Below, in pieces: positions 27,542 through 36,502 of a stretch of DNA of 64,000 nt; positions within the stretch are counted from its first letter, which is position 1; each line of letters opens with the position of its first letter. The stretch spans positions 124,001-188,000 of the forward strand of contig NZ_JAKFGB010000015.1 in NCBI RefSeq assembly GCF_022267515.1, given 5' to 3'. The notes beneath the pieces are model-generated. The model made no database searches and had not been told where the DNA came from. It worked only from the letters and a program-made list of their open reading frames with translations. A program made the translations under genes and the position numbers. This DNA is from Rubinisphaera margarita. GTDB taxonomy: Bacteria; Planctomycetota; Planctomycetia; Planctomycetales; Planctomycetaceae.

Positions 27542-27952
27542 ATGTGGGACAAACTGCCCAACGGGGGCATTGAACGCGAAATCAAACGGCATCTGCACAA
27601 GAAGGGCTATCAGCAGGGAGATTATCAGCTGCAGAACATGGAGCTGATCGCGATTGAGCGACCGGGGTGGAAGCAGATTTTCGAGTTTCTGCTGATCACT
27701 CGCACCCCATCCGGCGAACGCATTTTCCAGAAGGGGCTGATCTACGATGATCACCGTCGCGGTTCGCGGATTCAGATTACGAACAGCGAAGTCGAGTTTC
27801 AGCGGCTGTTTCAGGAGTGGAGCGACGGCATGATTCGCCGCCGCGTTTCCGCTCACGAAGTTGATGCCACGACAATGCGGAACATGCTGATCGGCGTGGC
27901 TCTGTTTGCTCTAATCGGTTTCATTCTGCTGCTGCAGATCCCTGCGAGCTAG
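27542..27952 (+). CDS. Hypothetical tail-anchored protein, 136 aa
   Basis: I do not recognise the family. The N-terminal 110 residues are soluble and mixed alpha/beta with many charges (GGIEREIKRHLHKKGYQQGD, GERIFQKGLIYDDHRRG). The C-terminus is a single hydrophobic helix (NMLIGVALFALIGFILLLQI), so the protein probably sits in the membrane with its body in the cytoplasm. It stands alone, and a dispersed repeat lies just after its stop. Confidence 0.65.
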   Translation: MWDKLPNGGIEREIKRHLHKKGYQQGDYQLQNMELIAIERPGWKQIFEFLLITRTPSGERIFQKGLIYDDHRRGSRIQITNSEVEFQRLFQEWSDGMIRRRVSAHEVDATTMRNMLIGVALFALIGFILLLQIPAS

Positions 27953-27981
27953 AGCTGTTTCCTCAAAGAGACCAGCTCCGA

Positions 27982-28075
27982 AGCAATTTTATGCTTCTCC
28001 TGCAGTCGCATGGGCGCCAATCCCTGCCATGCTGAGTTTGCTCCTGCAAGCGCCTGCAGTCGGATTTTGAATTTG
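27982..28075 (+). repeat. Dispersed intergenic repeat, copy A
   Basis: About 95 bases beginning near ATGCTTCTCCTGCAGTCGCA and continuing through TGCCATGCTGAGTTTGCTCC to GATTTTGAATTTGC. A direct copy with few differences lies at 34651-34750. Internal complementary parts (GCATGGG.. / CCATGC) can fold into a hairpin. Confidence 0.8.
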
Positions 28076-28179
28076 CGTTAGAGCAGTTTACTTTTTGGTG
28101 TAACCGTTCGGCCCGCGAAAGATGCAGCGTTTCAGGCGATTCAACGCTCATTCGCGGACATACGGTAGAGCGATCCGCT

Positions 28180-29199
28180 CTAGTCCTTCTTCTCGGTCGG
28201 AAAGATCAGCGTATCCCAGCCGGCGAGCGCTTCCGGCTTCGCACGGCGTCGATCTTTATTCTGACCGAATGTGGTGGGCTGATACGGTCCGACGAAGTCG
28301 ATATTGAGAGTCGGCGTGACTTCTTTTTCCCGACCCAGGGCCCAGAAGCAGGCGTTGACCATCATCCGGCGGAAGTCGTCGTTCTGCAGATCTTCGGAGG
28401 CTCCGTACGTCGTGGTGAAAACGCGAGCCGGCTTGCCCTTCGCACTGCGATACGTCCGGGTCCAGGCGCCGGGGCAAGGGTCTTTGTCTTCGGCGATTGG
28501 GGAATCCGGTGTCATTCCGTTGAGGGGCTGGGCGTTGGCCAGCACATTGGCGTCGGCCATCGGCTCGGTCCAGTATCCCCCCGACTCCACCCATGGCCGT
28601 TCGACCCCGCGCAGGATGGGATGGTTTTTTGCTTCCGGCCGCACGTTCAGCCGCGTGCTCATCACGTGATTCTTGCCGTAATGCCCGGCCCATGTTTCGC
28701 CCAGAATCTGACGTCCGAAGCCGTTAAAGAATTCCTTGCCGGGATAGCGATAGTCGAAGCGGGCAAACTGGGAGTCTTCCGGGATTTTGAAGGCATGGGT
28801 TGATGTCCGCAGTCCGATGACCGGGCCGCCTCGTTCGAGATAATCGACAATCGGCTGCATCTGCTCGGCCGGGAAGTCCTGGAAGCGAAGGAAAATGACC
28901 ATCAGATCGGCATCGTTCAGAGCTTCGGTTCCCGGCATGTAGCTGGAGCCGGGGAAGATTTCGCCGGTTTCCTTGTCAATCGAGAACAGCACCGTGCACT
29001 TGCATTGATGGTGCTTCGCCATGATGCGGGCCAGAGCCGGCAGCGTTTCTTCCGAACGATACTCATGATCTCCGGCCAGGAAAACGATGTGGGACGACTT
29101 CTTTCCGTCCACGGAGCCATCGTAAACGAGGGGCTTTGCTGCGGAAGCGGGGCTGGTCAACGTCAAAGCCAGCAGGCCGGTGAGAATCCAGGAACGCAT
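28180..29199 (-). CDS. Secreted ThuA-domain protein
   Basis: 339 residues from the ATG at 29199, giving a signal peptide (MRSWILTGLLALTLTSPASAA); the frame stays open to 29400 but has no plausible start there. The ThuA (trehalose utilisation, class I glutamine amidotransferase-like fold) domain spans most of it: VFLAGDHEYRSEETLPALAR, DLMVIFLRFQDFPAEQMQPI, YLERGGPVIGLRTSTHAF, HPILRGVERPWVESGG, and RVFTTTYGASEDLQNDDFRR near the end. In planctomycetes these proteins are exported and associated with sugar metabolism, with unknown activity. It is divergent from the SGNH/PVC-type gene, across 252 bases. Confidence 0.88.
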   Translation of the reverse strand: MRSWILTGLLALTLTSPASAAKPLVYDGSVDGKKSSHIVFLAGDHEYRSEETLPALARIMAKHHQCKCTVLFSIDKETGEIFPGSSYMPGTEALNDADLMVIFLRFQDFPAEQMQPIVDYLERGGPVIGLRTSTHAFKIPEDSQFARFDYRYPGKEFFNGFGRQILGETWAGHYGKNHVMSTRLNVRPEAKNHPILRGVERPWVESGGYWTEPMADANVLANAQPLNGMTPDSPIAEDKDPCPGAWTRTYRSAKGKPARVFTTTYGASEDLQNDDFRRMMVNACFWALGREKEVTPTLNIDFVGPYQPTTFGQNKDRRRAKPEALAGWDTLIFPTEKKD

Positions 29200-29329
29200 A
29201 TCAGACTCCAGTGTTAGTGGCGGTGTATTGGGACGGTCGACGCGTTTTGAACGCGTTCGCTCTTCGACAGGTCGCCTTCGGAGATGGACGTGGGTTCGAG
29301 GGCGAAATGAGGAAAAGGATGCTACAGAG

Positions 29330-29357
29330 TTAACAAATCGAACCCGCTTTATACAAT
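29330..29357 (+). promoter_or_regulatory. Sigma70-type promoter for the gene at 29452
   Basis: TTAACA (29330-29335) and TACAAT (29352-29357) are separated by 16 bases, each 5/6 to consensus. The predicted transcript would start near 29364, giving a leader of about 88 bases. Confidence 0.5.
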
Positions 29358-29451
29358 CGTGGCACGGCTTTCTTTGTTCACGGAGAAGGTTCGTTCTCAT
29401 TCAGCATCTCAGAACTGCATCTCTGCAGACTTCGAGAAAGGACACCCGATT

Positions 29452-32133
29452 ATGTCGCGACTGTCTGCCCTGCTTATCGCGTTGGCCAGTCTGACCCTCA
29501 TCTCCACCCCGACACCTGCTGCTCCACTGGAGTTGAACAAAGGGGATCGTATCTGTCTGGTGGGCAATGCGCTGGGAGAGCGGATGCAGCACCAGAATTC
29601 CTGGGAAAGCCTGCTGCATCAACGCTTCGCCGCGAAACAGCTGGTTGTTCGGAACCTCTGCTTCCCCGGTGATGAGCCGTTTCTGCGAATTCGCTCCCAG
29701 AACTTCGGCGAGCCCGATGTGCATCTGGCGCACAGCAAGGCCGACGTCGTGCTGTATTTCTTCGGCTTCAACGAATCGTTTGCCGGGGAAGCCGGTCTCG
29801 AATCGTTTCGCGAGGAAATGACTCGACTGGTTCAGGAAACGCAGGAAAAGAACTACAGCGGCGAGGGGAATCCGCGTGTCGTGCTGATCTCTCCGATCGC
29901 ATTTGAAGACATCGGCGATCCAAATGTGACCTCCGGCGCGGAGCAGAACAGAAATCTCGAAGCCTACACGAAGGTACTGAAAGAGGTCGCCGGGAAAACC
30001 GGAGCTGGCTTCGTTGACCTGTATCATCCGACGAAGACGCTCTTCGAGAATTCGAAAGAGCAACTGACGCTCAACGGCTGCCATCTCAATGAGGACGGAT
30101 ATCGGGCCCTGGCACCGATTCTGAACGAAGGCCTCTTCGGTTCGGGCGGGCCCACTCAAGTGGACCCGGCGGTGAAGGCGGAAGTCGATGACAAGAACTT
30201 CCACTGGTGGCATCGCTATCGAGCCGTTAATGGCTACTCGATCTACGGAGCCCGCGGCACGGCTGGATCGGATGGCACCTATCGCAACCGCGAAGTGATG
30301 GAACGGGAACGCGAGATCCTCGACCAGATGACGGCCAATCGCGATCAACGGATCTGGGCAGTCGCTCAGGGGCAGCAGGTCGCTGACAAAGTCGACGACG
30401 GCAATACGCTGCCATTCATCAATCCCAAGACGAATGTGGGCGGCGATGACGATGTGAACGCCAAACGCGGCAAGCTTGGCTCGCTCGACTATCTCACCTC
30501 AGCCGAGCAGATGAAGCATTTCAAGCTGCCCAAGGGTTACGAGATTCAGCTGGTCGCATCCGAAGAGCAGTTTCCGGAGCTGGCCAACCCGGTCTCCCTG
30601 AACTTTGACAACAAAGGACGTCTGTGGGTTTCGACGATGCAGTCGTATCCGCACTGGAAGCCTAAAACCGAGCTGGCCGACAAGCTGCTCATCTTTGAGG
30701 ATCACGACAAGGATGGTCGAGCCGACGAATGCAAGGTGTTTGCTGACGGTCTGCATCAGCCGACCGGTTTCGAGATCGGGCGTGGCGGCGTTTATGTCGC
30801 GATGCAGCCCGACATCCTGTACCTGAAAGACACCGATGGAGACGACAAGGCCGACGTGCGAATCCGTCAGCTCATCGGTTTCGATTCCGCCGATACCCAT
30901 CACGGTCTCGCGGCTTTCGAGTGGGGGCCGGGGGGCAATTTGTACTTCCAGGAGGGGACGTTCAAGTACTCTCAGGTCGAAAGCCCGTACGGTCTCACGC
31001 GACTCCACGAAGCGGGGATCTGGAAGTATGACCCGCGGACAGAGCGGTTCGGCGTGCACGTCAACTTCGCCTTCTCCAATCCGTGGGGACATGTCTTCGA
31101 CAAGTGGGGACAGGATTTCATCGCGGATGCTTCGCCGGGCTACAGCTTCTGGGCGGCTCCGCTGTCGGGACGGATCGACTATCCGCTCAAGCACCCGGGA
31201 GGAACCCAGCATCGTCGTCTGGCCAAGGAAACCGGAGGCGATCCGAAGTTCCTGTTCCCGACCTTCTACAAAAAGCGGACCCGTCCGTCGGCTGGTTGCG
31301 AGATTATCTCCAGCCGGCACTTCCCGGATGACGTGCAGGGCAACTTCCTGGTGACCAACTGCATTGGCGATCGAGCCGTGTTGAATCACAAGGTTCGCGA
31401 AGAAGGCTCCGGCTTCGTCGGCGAGGAAGTCGAACCTCTCGTTTCCTGCGAGGATGGCAACTTCCGTCCGGTCGATGTGCAGATGGCTCCGGATGGTTCG
31501 ATTTACATCGTCGACTGGCACAACGCCCTGATCGGCCACCTGCAGCATAATCTGCGGGATCCGAACCGCGATCACAGTCACGGCCGGATCTGGCGAGTGA
31601 CATACAAGGATCGCCCGCTGATCGAACCGCCGCAGATCGCGGGCGCCTCGATCGAACAGCTGTTGAAGCTGCTCAAAGAGCCGGAAGACCGGACGCGTTA
31701 TCGAGCCCGGCGGGAGCTGGCCGAGCGGAAGACGTCGGACGTGCTGCCTCAGCTGAAGCGATGGATGGATCTGCTCAGCGCCAACCATGCCGATTACGAG
31801 CATCATCTGCTTGAATCGCTGTGGGTTCACCAGACGCACAACAACGTCAACATGCCGTTGCTGGAACAGCTGCTGCAGGCGAAGGATCATCGCGCCCGAG
31901 CGGCGGCTACGCGGGTGCTGTCGTTCTGGATTAACGACGTCAGCAATCCGCTGCAGCTGGTGTCCCGTCAGATTGCCGATTCTCACCCGCGGGTGCGGCT
32001 GGAGGCGGTGCGGGCCCTCAGCTTCATGGAAGGGGAAGCCGCCATGGAGCTGGCTCTCGAAGTGCTGGCCAACGATGTCGACGATTATCTGCAGTACACG
32101 CTCGACGAGACGATGCGGGCTCTGGAGCAATAA
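29452..32133 (+). CDS. SGNH + PVC-type 'membrane-bound dehydrogenase' + HEAT protein
   Basis: 893 residues from the ATG at 29452, which begins a clean signal peptide (MSRLSALLIALASLTLISTP). Residues about 30-230 are an SGNH/GDSL-like domain (ICLVGNALGERM, FFGFNESFAG, LNEDGYRAL). From about 350 comes a beta-propeller of the PVC-type 'putative membrane-bound dehydrogenase' family: FKLPKGYEIQLVASEEQFPE, NPWGHVFDKWGQDFIADASP, YIVDWHNALIGHLQHNLRDP. HEAT-like helices follow (LLEQLLQAKDHRARAAATRV) and the protein ends there. Many relatives continue with a c-type haem (CxxCH) domain that is missing here. It is probably periplasmic and linked with carbohydrate breakdown. Confidence 0.87.
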   Translation: MSRLSALLIALASLTLISTPTPAAPLELNKGDRICLVGNALGERMQHQNSWESLLHQRFAAKQLVVRNLCFPGDEPFLRIRSQNFGEPDVHLAHSKADVVLYFFGFNESFAGEAGLESFREEMTRLVQETQEKNYSGEGNPRVVLISPIAFEDIGDPNVTSGAEQNRNLEAYTKVLKEVAGKTGAGFVDLYHPTKTLFENSKEQLTLNGCHLNEDGYRALAPILNEGLFGSGGPTQVDPAVKAEVDDKNFHWWHRYRAVNGYSIYGARGTAGSDGTYRNREVMEREREILDQMTANRDQRIWAVAQGQQVADKVDDGNTLPFINPKTNVGGDDDVNAKRGKLGSLDYLTSAEQMKHFKLPKGYEIQLVASEEQFPELANPVSLNFDNKGRLWVSTMQSYPHWKPKTELADKLLIFEDHDKDGRADECKVFADGLHQPTGFEIGRGGVYVAMQPDILYLKDTDGDDKADVRIRQLIGFDSADTHHGLAAFEWGPGGNLYFQEGTFKYSQVESPYGLTRLHEAGIWKYDPRTERFGVHVNFAFSNPWGHVFDKWGQDFIADASPGYSFWAAPLSGRIDYPLKHPGGTQHRRLAKETGGDPKFLFPTFYKKRTRPSAGCEIISSRHFPDDVQGNFLVTNCIGDRAVLNHKVREEGSGFVGEEVEPLVSCEDGNFRPVDVQMAPDGSIYIVDWHNALIGHLQHNLRDPNRDHSHGRIWRVTYKDRPLIEPPQIAGASIEQLLKLLKEPEDRTRYRARRELAERKTSDVLPQLKRWMDLLSANHADYEHHLLESLWVHQTHNNVNMPLLEQLLQAKDHRARAAATRVLSFWINDVSNPLQLVSRQIADSHPRVRLEAVRALSFMEGEAAMELALEVLANDVDDYLQYTLDETMRALEQ

Positions 32134-32420
32134 TCGTACGGACGGCTCGGGCTCCGCCGGTTCTATCGGTGGTGCCCGAGCGGCGAGCCGTGACGGAATC
32201 CGCCCCAAGTGTCGGTCGAAGATCGGCAGAATTATCTGGTAAGACCACTCGGCCTGCTCCGGTTGTAGCGATCCTGAAGTCCTCCATTGGTAACGGTTTA
32301 GGTCGCTTCGGAGAGAGCCTTTCGAAGTGGGATGGCAAAACCTGTTCAAACGCCTGTTCTGTAAAGCAAATTACAAACGCGGCGGGCTGAGCCTGCGTAT
32401 AATCGGGCAGGAGGTTTGCC

Positions 32421-32579
32421 ATGCGGAGGGAGCTTGTTGACATGCAAAAGTTCGTCCTCGGTCTCATTGTGGTCATGTTCCTGCTGATCGGGCTGCGAGC
32501 CTGGCGTCTGGGGCAGGACGAACCATTGACCGAAGAAACCCCTGTCAGTTCCGGATCGGTTTCGACCGTCAGTTTCTGA
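32421..32579 (+). CDS. Small single-pass membrane protein, 52 aa
   Basis: A short gene with an ideal ribosome-binding site, AGGAGG at 32409-32414, six bases before the ATG. The product begins MRRELVDMQKFVLGLIVVMF and continues LLIGLRAWRLGQDEPLTEET, then a Ser/Val-rich tail of 12 residues. It has one hydrophobic helix (about 11-25) and an acidic, hydrophilic C-terminus. A perfect -10 hexamer TATAAT lies at 32398-32403, though no good -35 is seen. No homologue comes to mind. It lies ahead of the MsrAB gene on the same strand. Confidence 0.6.
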   Translation: MRRELVDMQKFVLGLIVVMFLLIGLRAWRLGQDEPLTEETPVSSGSVSTVSF

Positions 32580-32712
32580 ATTTCAGAGTTTGCGATCACA
32601 CAGTTGCCCTGGGCCAGCTGGCCGGGCAGGTCCCATCTGGACTTGTCGTCTCCCTTCCGGAACGACAAGATGCACGTTCAGACGGATCGAAACTGGAATA
32701 CGAGGAATGCGA

Positions 32713-33876
32713 ATGCTGGCACAACGAACACGCACCATCTTGCTCTCTGTGGTTGGAGTCATGATCGCGGGGGGCATCGTGCTCGGATGGCGAAACTCGA
32801 TTCAATCGCAGATTGTCACGCAGCATAAGAAGACGGTTCAGAACTTGTCGAAGGAAGAGGATCGGCCGATGTCCGCAGAGCAGTCCCAGAATACCGCGGT
32901 GGCCACGTTTGGTTCAGGCTGCTTCTGGTGCACCGAAGCGGTGTTTCAGGAACTCCAGGGTGTCATCTCCGTGGAATCCGGTTACTCCGGAGGCTCTGAA
33001 GCGACAGCCAACTACAAGACCGTCTGCTCCGGCAAAACCGAACACGCCGAAGTCGTGCAGATCACCTACGACCCGATCCGAGTGACCTTTGCCGACCTGC
33101 TTGAGGTCTTCTGGAAGACACACGATCCGACCACGCCGAACCAGCAGGGAGCCGACATCGGCCCGCAGTATCGTTCGGTCGTTTTCTATCACGACGACGA
33201 ACAGAAGCAGATTGCCGAAGAATACAAGAAGCAGCTCGATAACTCCGGCGTTTTCAAGAAGCCGATCGTCACCGAGATCAGCCCCTTCGAGGCCTTCTAC
33301 GGGGGCGAAGAGTATCACCAGAACTACTTCGCTCAGAATCCGGCTCAGCCGTACTGTCAGGCGGTGATCGCTCCCAAGATCGAGAAGTTCCGCAAGACTT
33401 TCAAATCGAAACTCAAAGGAGCCGAGCAGCCGGCTGGCGACAAGGATGCCGGACAGGAGTCCGGGAAGATCGAGAAGTCGGACGCCGAGTGGAAAGAACA
33501 GCTGACTCCGGAGCAGTATCACGTTACCCGTCAGAAGGGGACCGAGCGAGCTTTCACGGGAGCCTACTGGGATAACCACGAAGAAGGTGTTTACCGTTGC
33601 GTCTGCTGTGGAGCAGCACTGTTCGATTCGAAGACGAAGTTCGAGTCCGGAACAGGCTGGCCCAGCTACTGGCAGCCGTATAACAGCGAGAACATCGCTC
33701 TGGAAACCGACAAAAGCTTCTTCATGAGTCGGACCGAAGTGAAGTGCGATCGCTGCGATGCCCACCTCGGCCACGTCTTTAACGATGGGCCTCAGCCGAC
33801 CGGGTTGCGGTACTGTATCAACTCGGCGGCTCTCGACTTCGAGCCGAGTGAAAGCGACGAGGGCGGCAAAGAGTAA
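32713..33876 (+). CDS. msrAB: Exported peptide-methionine sulfoxide reductase MsrA-MsrB fusion
   Basis: 387 residues; start 32713 is chosen because GAGGA lies six bases upstream. An N-terminal membrane segment or uncleaved signal (ILLSVVGVMIAGGIVLGW) directs it out of the cytoplasm. MsrA part: TFGSGCFWCTEAVFQEL with catalytic Cys70, then GGSEATANYKTVCSGKTEHAE and FEAFYGGEEYHQNYF. MsrB part: zinc ligands Cys296/Cys299 (RCVCCG) and Cys345/Cys348 (CDRCDAHLGHVF), with catalytic Cys368 in LRYCINSAAL. It reduces both S and R diastereomers of methionine sulfoxide, repairing oxidised envelope proteins. Reductant supply is not encoded nearby. It converges with the acyltransferase gene 7 bases away. 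Confidence 0.95.
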   Translation: MLAQRTRTILLSVVGVMIAGGIVLGWRNSIQSQIVTQHKKTVQNLSKEEDRPMSAEQSQNTAVATFGSGCFWCTEAVFQELQGVISVESGYSGGSEATANYKTVCSGKTEHAEVVQITYDPIRVTFADLLEVFWKTHDPTTPNQQGADIGPQYRSVVFYHDDEQKQIAEEYKKQLDNSGVFKKPIVTEISPFEAFYGGEEYHQNYFAQNPAQPYCQAVIAPKIEKFRKTFKSKLKGAEQPAGDKDAGQESGKIEKSDAEWKEQLTPEQYHVTRQKGTERAFTGAYWDNHEEGVYRCVCCGAALFDSKTKFESGTGWPSYWQPYNSENIALETDKSFFMSRTEVKCDRCDAHLGHVFNDGPQPTGLRYCINSAALDFEPSESDEGGKE

Positions 33877-33883
33877 GAGCCTG

Positions 33884-34582
33884 TCAGGCGGCTTTTTCGG
33901 CGACTGGCGGTGCCGGAGTCGTTTTGCCGATTAGTTCTGCGGCTCGAATCTGAATGGCATCCATTTCCTGCTGAATTTTCGCCGTCCATTGCTCGAGTTC
34001 CTCGCGGCTGACTTTGCGGGGGATCTCGATGGCCGGTCCGGTGAGTGCCAGCACTTTGGAGAACGGGACCGGGATCGCGAGATCGGTCCAGCCGGTCCCG
34101 ATCGACCAGGATCTGCTGCAGACAAACGCGGTCGGCACGACCGGTTTCTGTGTCTTCGCGGCCAGGAATGCACAGCCCGTCTTCATTTCGCGGCGTGGTC
34201 CGCGTGGTCCGTCCGGCGTCAGCACCAGATGACGGCCTTGCCCTTCCTGCATCAACTCACGAACCGCCGCCGTTCCGCCAGCCGAGGTGGATCCGCGCGC
34301 GGTCGTAATGCCGATGTTCTTCAGCGAGTTGGCCAGAAACGTTCCGTCTCGATGTCCGCCGACCAGGGCCATCGTGGCCGGTTGCCGGGCGATAAACAGT
34401 GGGGAGAGCAGGGAATCGTGCCAGACGCAGAACGTGAAGGTTCGGCCGGAAACCGGGGCGTACGGGTTCGCCTCTTCGTCCGCGAGACGGACGTCCTTCC
34501 GGAGCGTGAAGTACAGCAGCTTGAACAATAGGACCGCTCCCCAGGCCACTACGGGCTCGAGAGCACGACTTCTAATTCGCAA
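33884..34582 (-). CDS. DUF374 lysophospholipid acyltransferase-family protein
   Basis: 232 residues from a TTG at 34582 (AGG nine bases upstream). The sequence has the acyltransferase-like motifs of the DUF374 family: FCVWHDSLLSPLF (HxxxxL in place of HxxxxD), VGGHRDGTFLANSL, TTARGSTSAGGTAA, LTPDGPRGPRREMKTG and FVCSRSWSIGTGWTDL. A hydrophobic N-terminal helix anchors it to the membrane. The family is related to LpxL and PlsC enzymes and is linked to lipid A or outer-membrane lipid assembly; the acyl acceptor here is unknown. It ends in an Ala/Pro-rich tail. Confidence 0.87.
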   Translation of the reverse strand: MRIRSRALEPVVAWGAVLLFKLLYFTLRKDVRLADEEANPYAPVSGRTFTFCVWHDSLLSPLFIARQPATMALVGGHRDGTFLANSLKNIGITTARGSTSAGGTAAVRELMQEGQGRHLVLTPDGPRGPRREMKTGCAFLAAKTQKPVVPTAFVCSRSWSIGTGWTDLAIPVPFSKVLALTGPAIEIPRKVSREELEQWTAKIQQEMDAIQIRAAELIGKTTPAPPVAEKAA

Positions 34583-34650
34583 GGGGATCGACCTGCTTTC
34601 CGCAGCGGAACAAGGAGGGAATGACGTGATCGGCGAAGCACACCTTCGTT

Positions 34651-34750
34651 AGAGCATTTTCATGCTTCTCCTGCAGTCGCATGGGGCGCCAGTCCCCTGC
34701 CATGCTGAGTTTGCTCCTGCAAACGCCTGCCGTCGAATTTTGAATTTGCT
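34651..34750 (+). repeat. Dispersed intergenic repeat, copy B
   Basis: Direct copy of the element at 27982-28075, starting TTAGAGCATTTTCATGCTTC and ending at GAATTTTGAATTTGCT. Differences are a few substitutions and single-base insertions. It sits between divergent-read genes in a non-coding gap. GCATGGGG / CCCCTGCCATGC can form a hairpin. Confidence 0.8.
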
Positions 34751-34837
34751 CCAGGACCGACCCCGACACCCAGTCGGATTTCGGAAGAGCCGGGAAGCTA
34801 GCATAAACGTCCGCCGGGGGCGAGATCGAACGCGTGT

Positions 34838-35383
34838 TCACTGAATTCGCTGCATCCAGATACTGCCGATGACCTCCCGTTGCGGAAACAGCTCATCGAC
34901 CACCCGTTTCACATCGGGCCAGTCCCGAGAGTAGTCGTGACCGCACAGCAGACCGCCCGGCTTCACAGTTCGCTGCCACGCCCGCACATCGGCGCAGACA
35001 TTGTCGTAATCATGAGCCGCATCGATGAAGACGACATCGAACCAGTGGTCCGCGAACATCTCGGCGACGCTAACGGACGCCCCTCGGATGGCATGCAGTT
35101 CGAGTTCGGCCTTCCGCGTGCGGGCCAGCTCGTCGAACACCTGATGAGCCGTGATTCCGGCCCGCAGTTCACTTCCCCAGTTCAAGTCAACCGAAACGAG
35201 CGTCGAGGTCGGCGGCAACTGCAATCCGACGGCCAGCAGACTTCGACCGCAGAGAGAACCGATCTCGGCCCAGTGAGCTCCGGCGGGAAGCGAGCGAGAA
35301 GTCTCCGCCAGCCACTTGAGTTCGGACTTTGTCATGTACCCGGGAATGGCTTCCGCGCGGGTGAGAGTCTGATACAGATTCAT
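34838..35383 (-). CDS. Class I SAM-dependent methyltransferase
   Basis: 181 residues from the ATG at 35383 (AGGCGG upstream). The Rossmann fold of the Methyltransf_24 type is visible: HWAEIGSLCGRSLLAVGLQL is motif I (ExGxxxGRS), TLVSVDLNWG is motif II, FDVVFIDAAHDYDNVCADVR carries the conserved D of motif IV, and VKPGGLLCGHDYS follows. FIDAxHxY with GGxxxGHDY is typical of small-molecule or sugar O-methyltransferases. The substrate is unknown and no pathway neighbours are present. The frame is open to 35422 but without a better start. Confidence 0.87.
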   Translation of the reverse strand: MNLYQTLTRAEAIPGYMTKSELKWLAETSRSLPAGAHWAEIGSLCGRSLLAVGLQLPPTSTLVSVDLNWGSELRAGITAHQVFDELARTRKAELELHAIRGASVSVAEMFADHWFDVVFIDAAHDYDNVCADVRAWQRTVKPGGLLCGHDYSRDWPDVKRVVDELFPQREVIGSIWMQRIQ

Positions 35384-35527
35384 CGGCCGCCTGGTCCGTT
35401 CGAGTCGCGAACACGAAGCCACGCTTCACCGATGTGAAGGTGCTTTATCGAACGTCGGACTGGTGCGCGTGCGCAAACCCCAACGCGAACGCGGGCGGAG
35501 GGGCCTTTGCTGAAATGACGGAGCGGC

Positions 35528-36502
35528 CTACCAGTACTTCTCGAAGTGGATATTGCCCGGCTGGCGGGGCTGGTCGAGTTCGAAGTCCTGGCCGAGAAGC
35601 AGTTCGACCATGCCGGGATTCGGTGGGAATTCGAGTTCTCCGTCGGATCCCTTCTTGGGGATCCCGATCATGTCGGGGTTGCCGCAGAGAAACACATGCG
35701 TGTTCTTCGGGTCGGGCGTCCAGCCAAATTCGCGTTCAAAGACTTCGGGACGGATGATGTCCTGCAGATACTGCTTGCCGACGAAGTTTGGATCGTTCTG
35801 ATCCATGTTGACCTTCTCGCGCGTCGTGAAGACGTTGTAACGATAATTGGCGAACTTCTCGTTCAACAGAATCTGTTCCCACAGGTAGCCGGCGTCCTGG
35901 CGATATCGAACACAGGTCATCGAGGCGATGTTGCCGCGATGTCCACGTCGCAACAGCTCGGCTGACATGGCGTTGTGCGGAGCTTCCCCCGTTCCGGTCG
36001 CGGCGAAGATCACGTTGTCTTCCGGGCCGACCGGTTCGAGTGTGTAATGGCCAACCACGTGCCGGTTCATCTGCAGGCGGTCGCCTTCACGCAGGTTGAA
36101 CAGTCGCGGCGTCAGCGGCGGACGGCGGGGGGATTCGTGATCCGGCTTCGGGACCAGCGTGATGTAAAACTCGACTTCATCGTAATCCCGGCAGCAGACG
36201 AGTTCTTTCTTCGCGTCCAGCAACGGACAGGAGATCGAGTAGGCCCGCTTGATCAGCTTGGCCATCACGTCCGGTTCGAGAGACGAGGCGCCATCGAAGC
36301 GGGGCTCCCAGGCGCCGAGAGCTAGAGCGGTGTACTGTCCCGGCTCGTAGTCCATCGGACCTTCATCGGACTGGACCCGCATCCGCAGCAGAGTCTCGTG
36401 AATGCGGTCCACACTCAACACGGTCGCATTGTAGTGCTGCTGCCGCAGCTCTTCGACATCCAGTGTCTCGGACGAGTTGGCGGCGGAAAACGACGTAGCC
36501 AT
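35528..36502 (-). CDS. Ferredoxin--NADP reductase
   Basis: 324 residues from the ATG at 36502. FAD/NAD(P)-binding oxidoreductase of the plant-type FNR superfamily. The FAD-binding half includes YEPGQYTALALG and KRAYSISCPLLD (RxYS motif). The NADP half has NVIFAATGTGEAPHNAMSAEL (GTGxAP), MTCVRYRQDAGYLWEQ, and FLCGNPDMIG (CGxP). It carries out electron transfer between NADP(H) and ferredoxin or flavodoxin. The C-terminus ends in FEKYW, an aromatic-rich end as in bacterial FNRs. Monocistronic as far as can be seen. Confidence 0.92.
   Translation of the reverse strand: MATSFSAANSSETLDVEELRQQHYNATVLSVDRIHETLLRMRVQSDEGPMDYEPGQYTALALGAWEPRFDGASSLEPDVMAKLIKRAYSISCPLLDAKKELVCCRDYDEVEFYITLVPKPDHESPRRPPLTPRLFNLREGDRLQMNRHVVGHYTLEPVGPEDNVIFAATGTGEAPHNAMSAELLRRGHRGNIASMTCVRYRQDAGYLWEQILLNEKFANYRYNVFTTREKVNMDQNDPNFVGKQYLQDIIRPEVFEREFGWTPDPKNTHVFLCGNPDMIGIPKKGSDGELEFPPNPGMVELLLGQDFELDQPRQPGNIHFEKYW

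Noticed and set aside
30499..32349. A 616-codon minus-strand frame within the SGNH/PVC-type gene
   Set aside because: Shadow of the recognised plus-strand gene; no ribosome-binding site or homologous domain.
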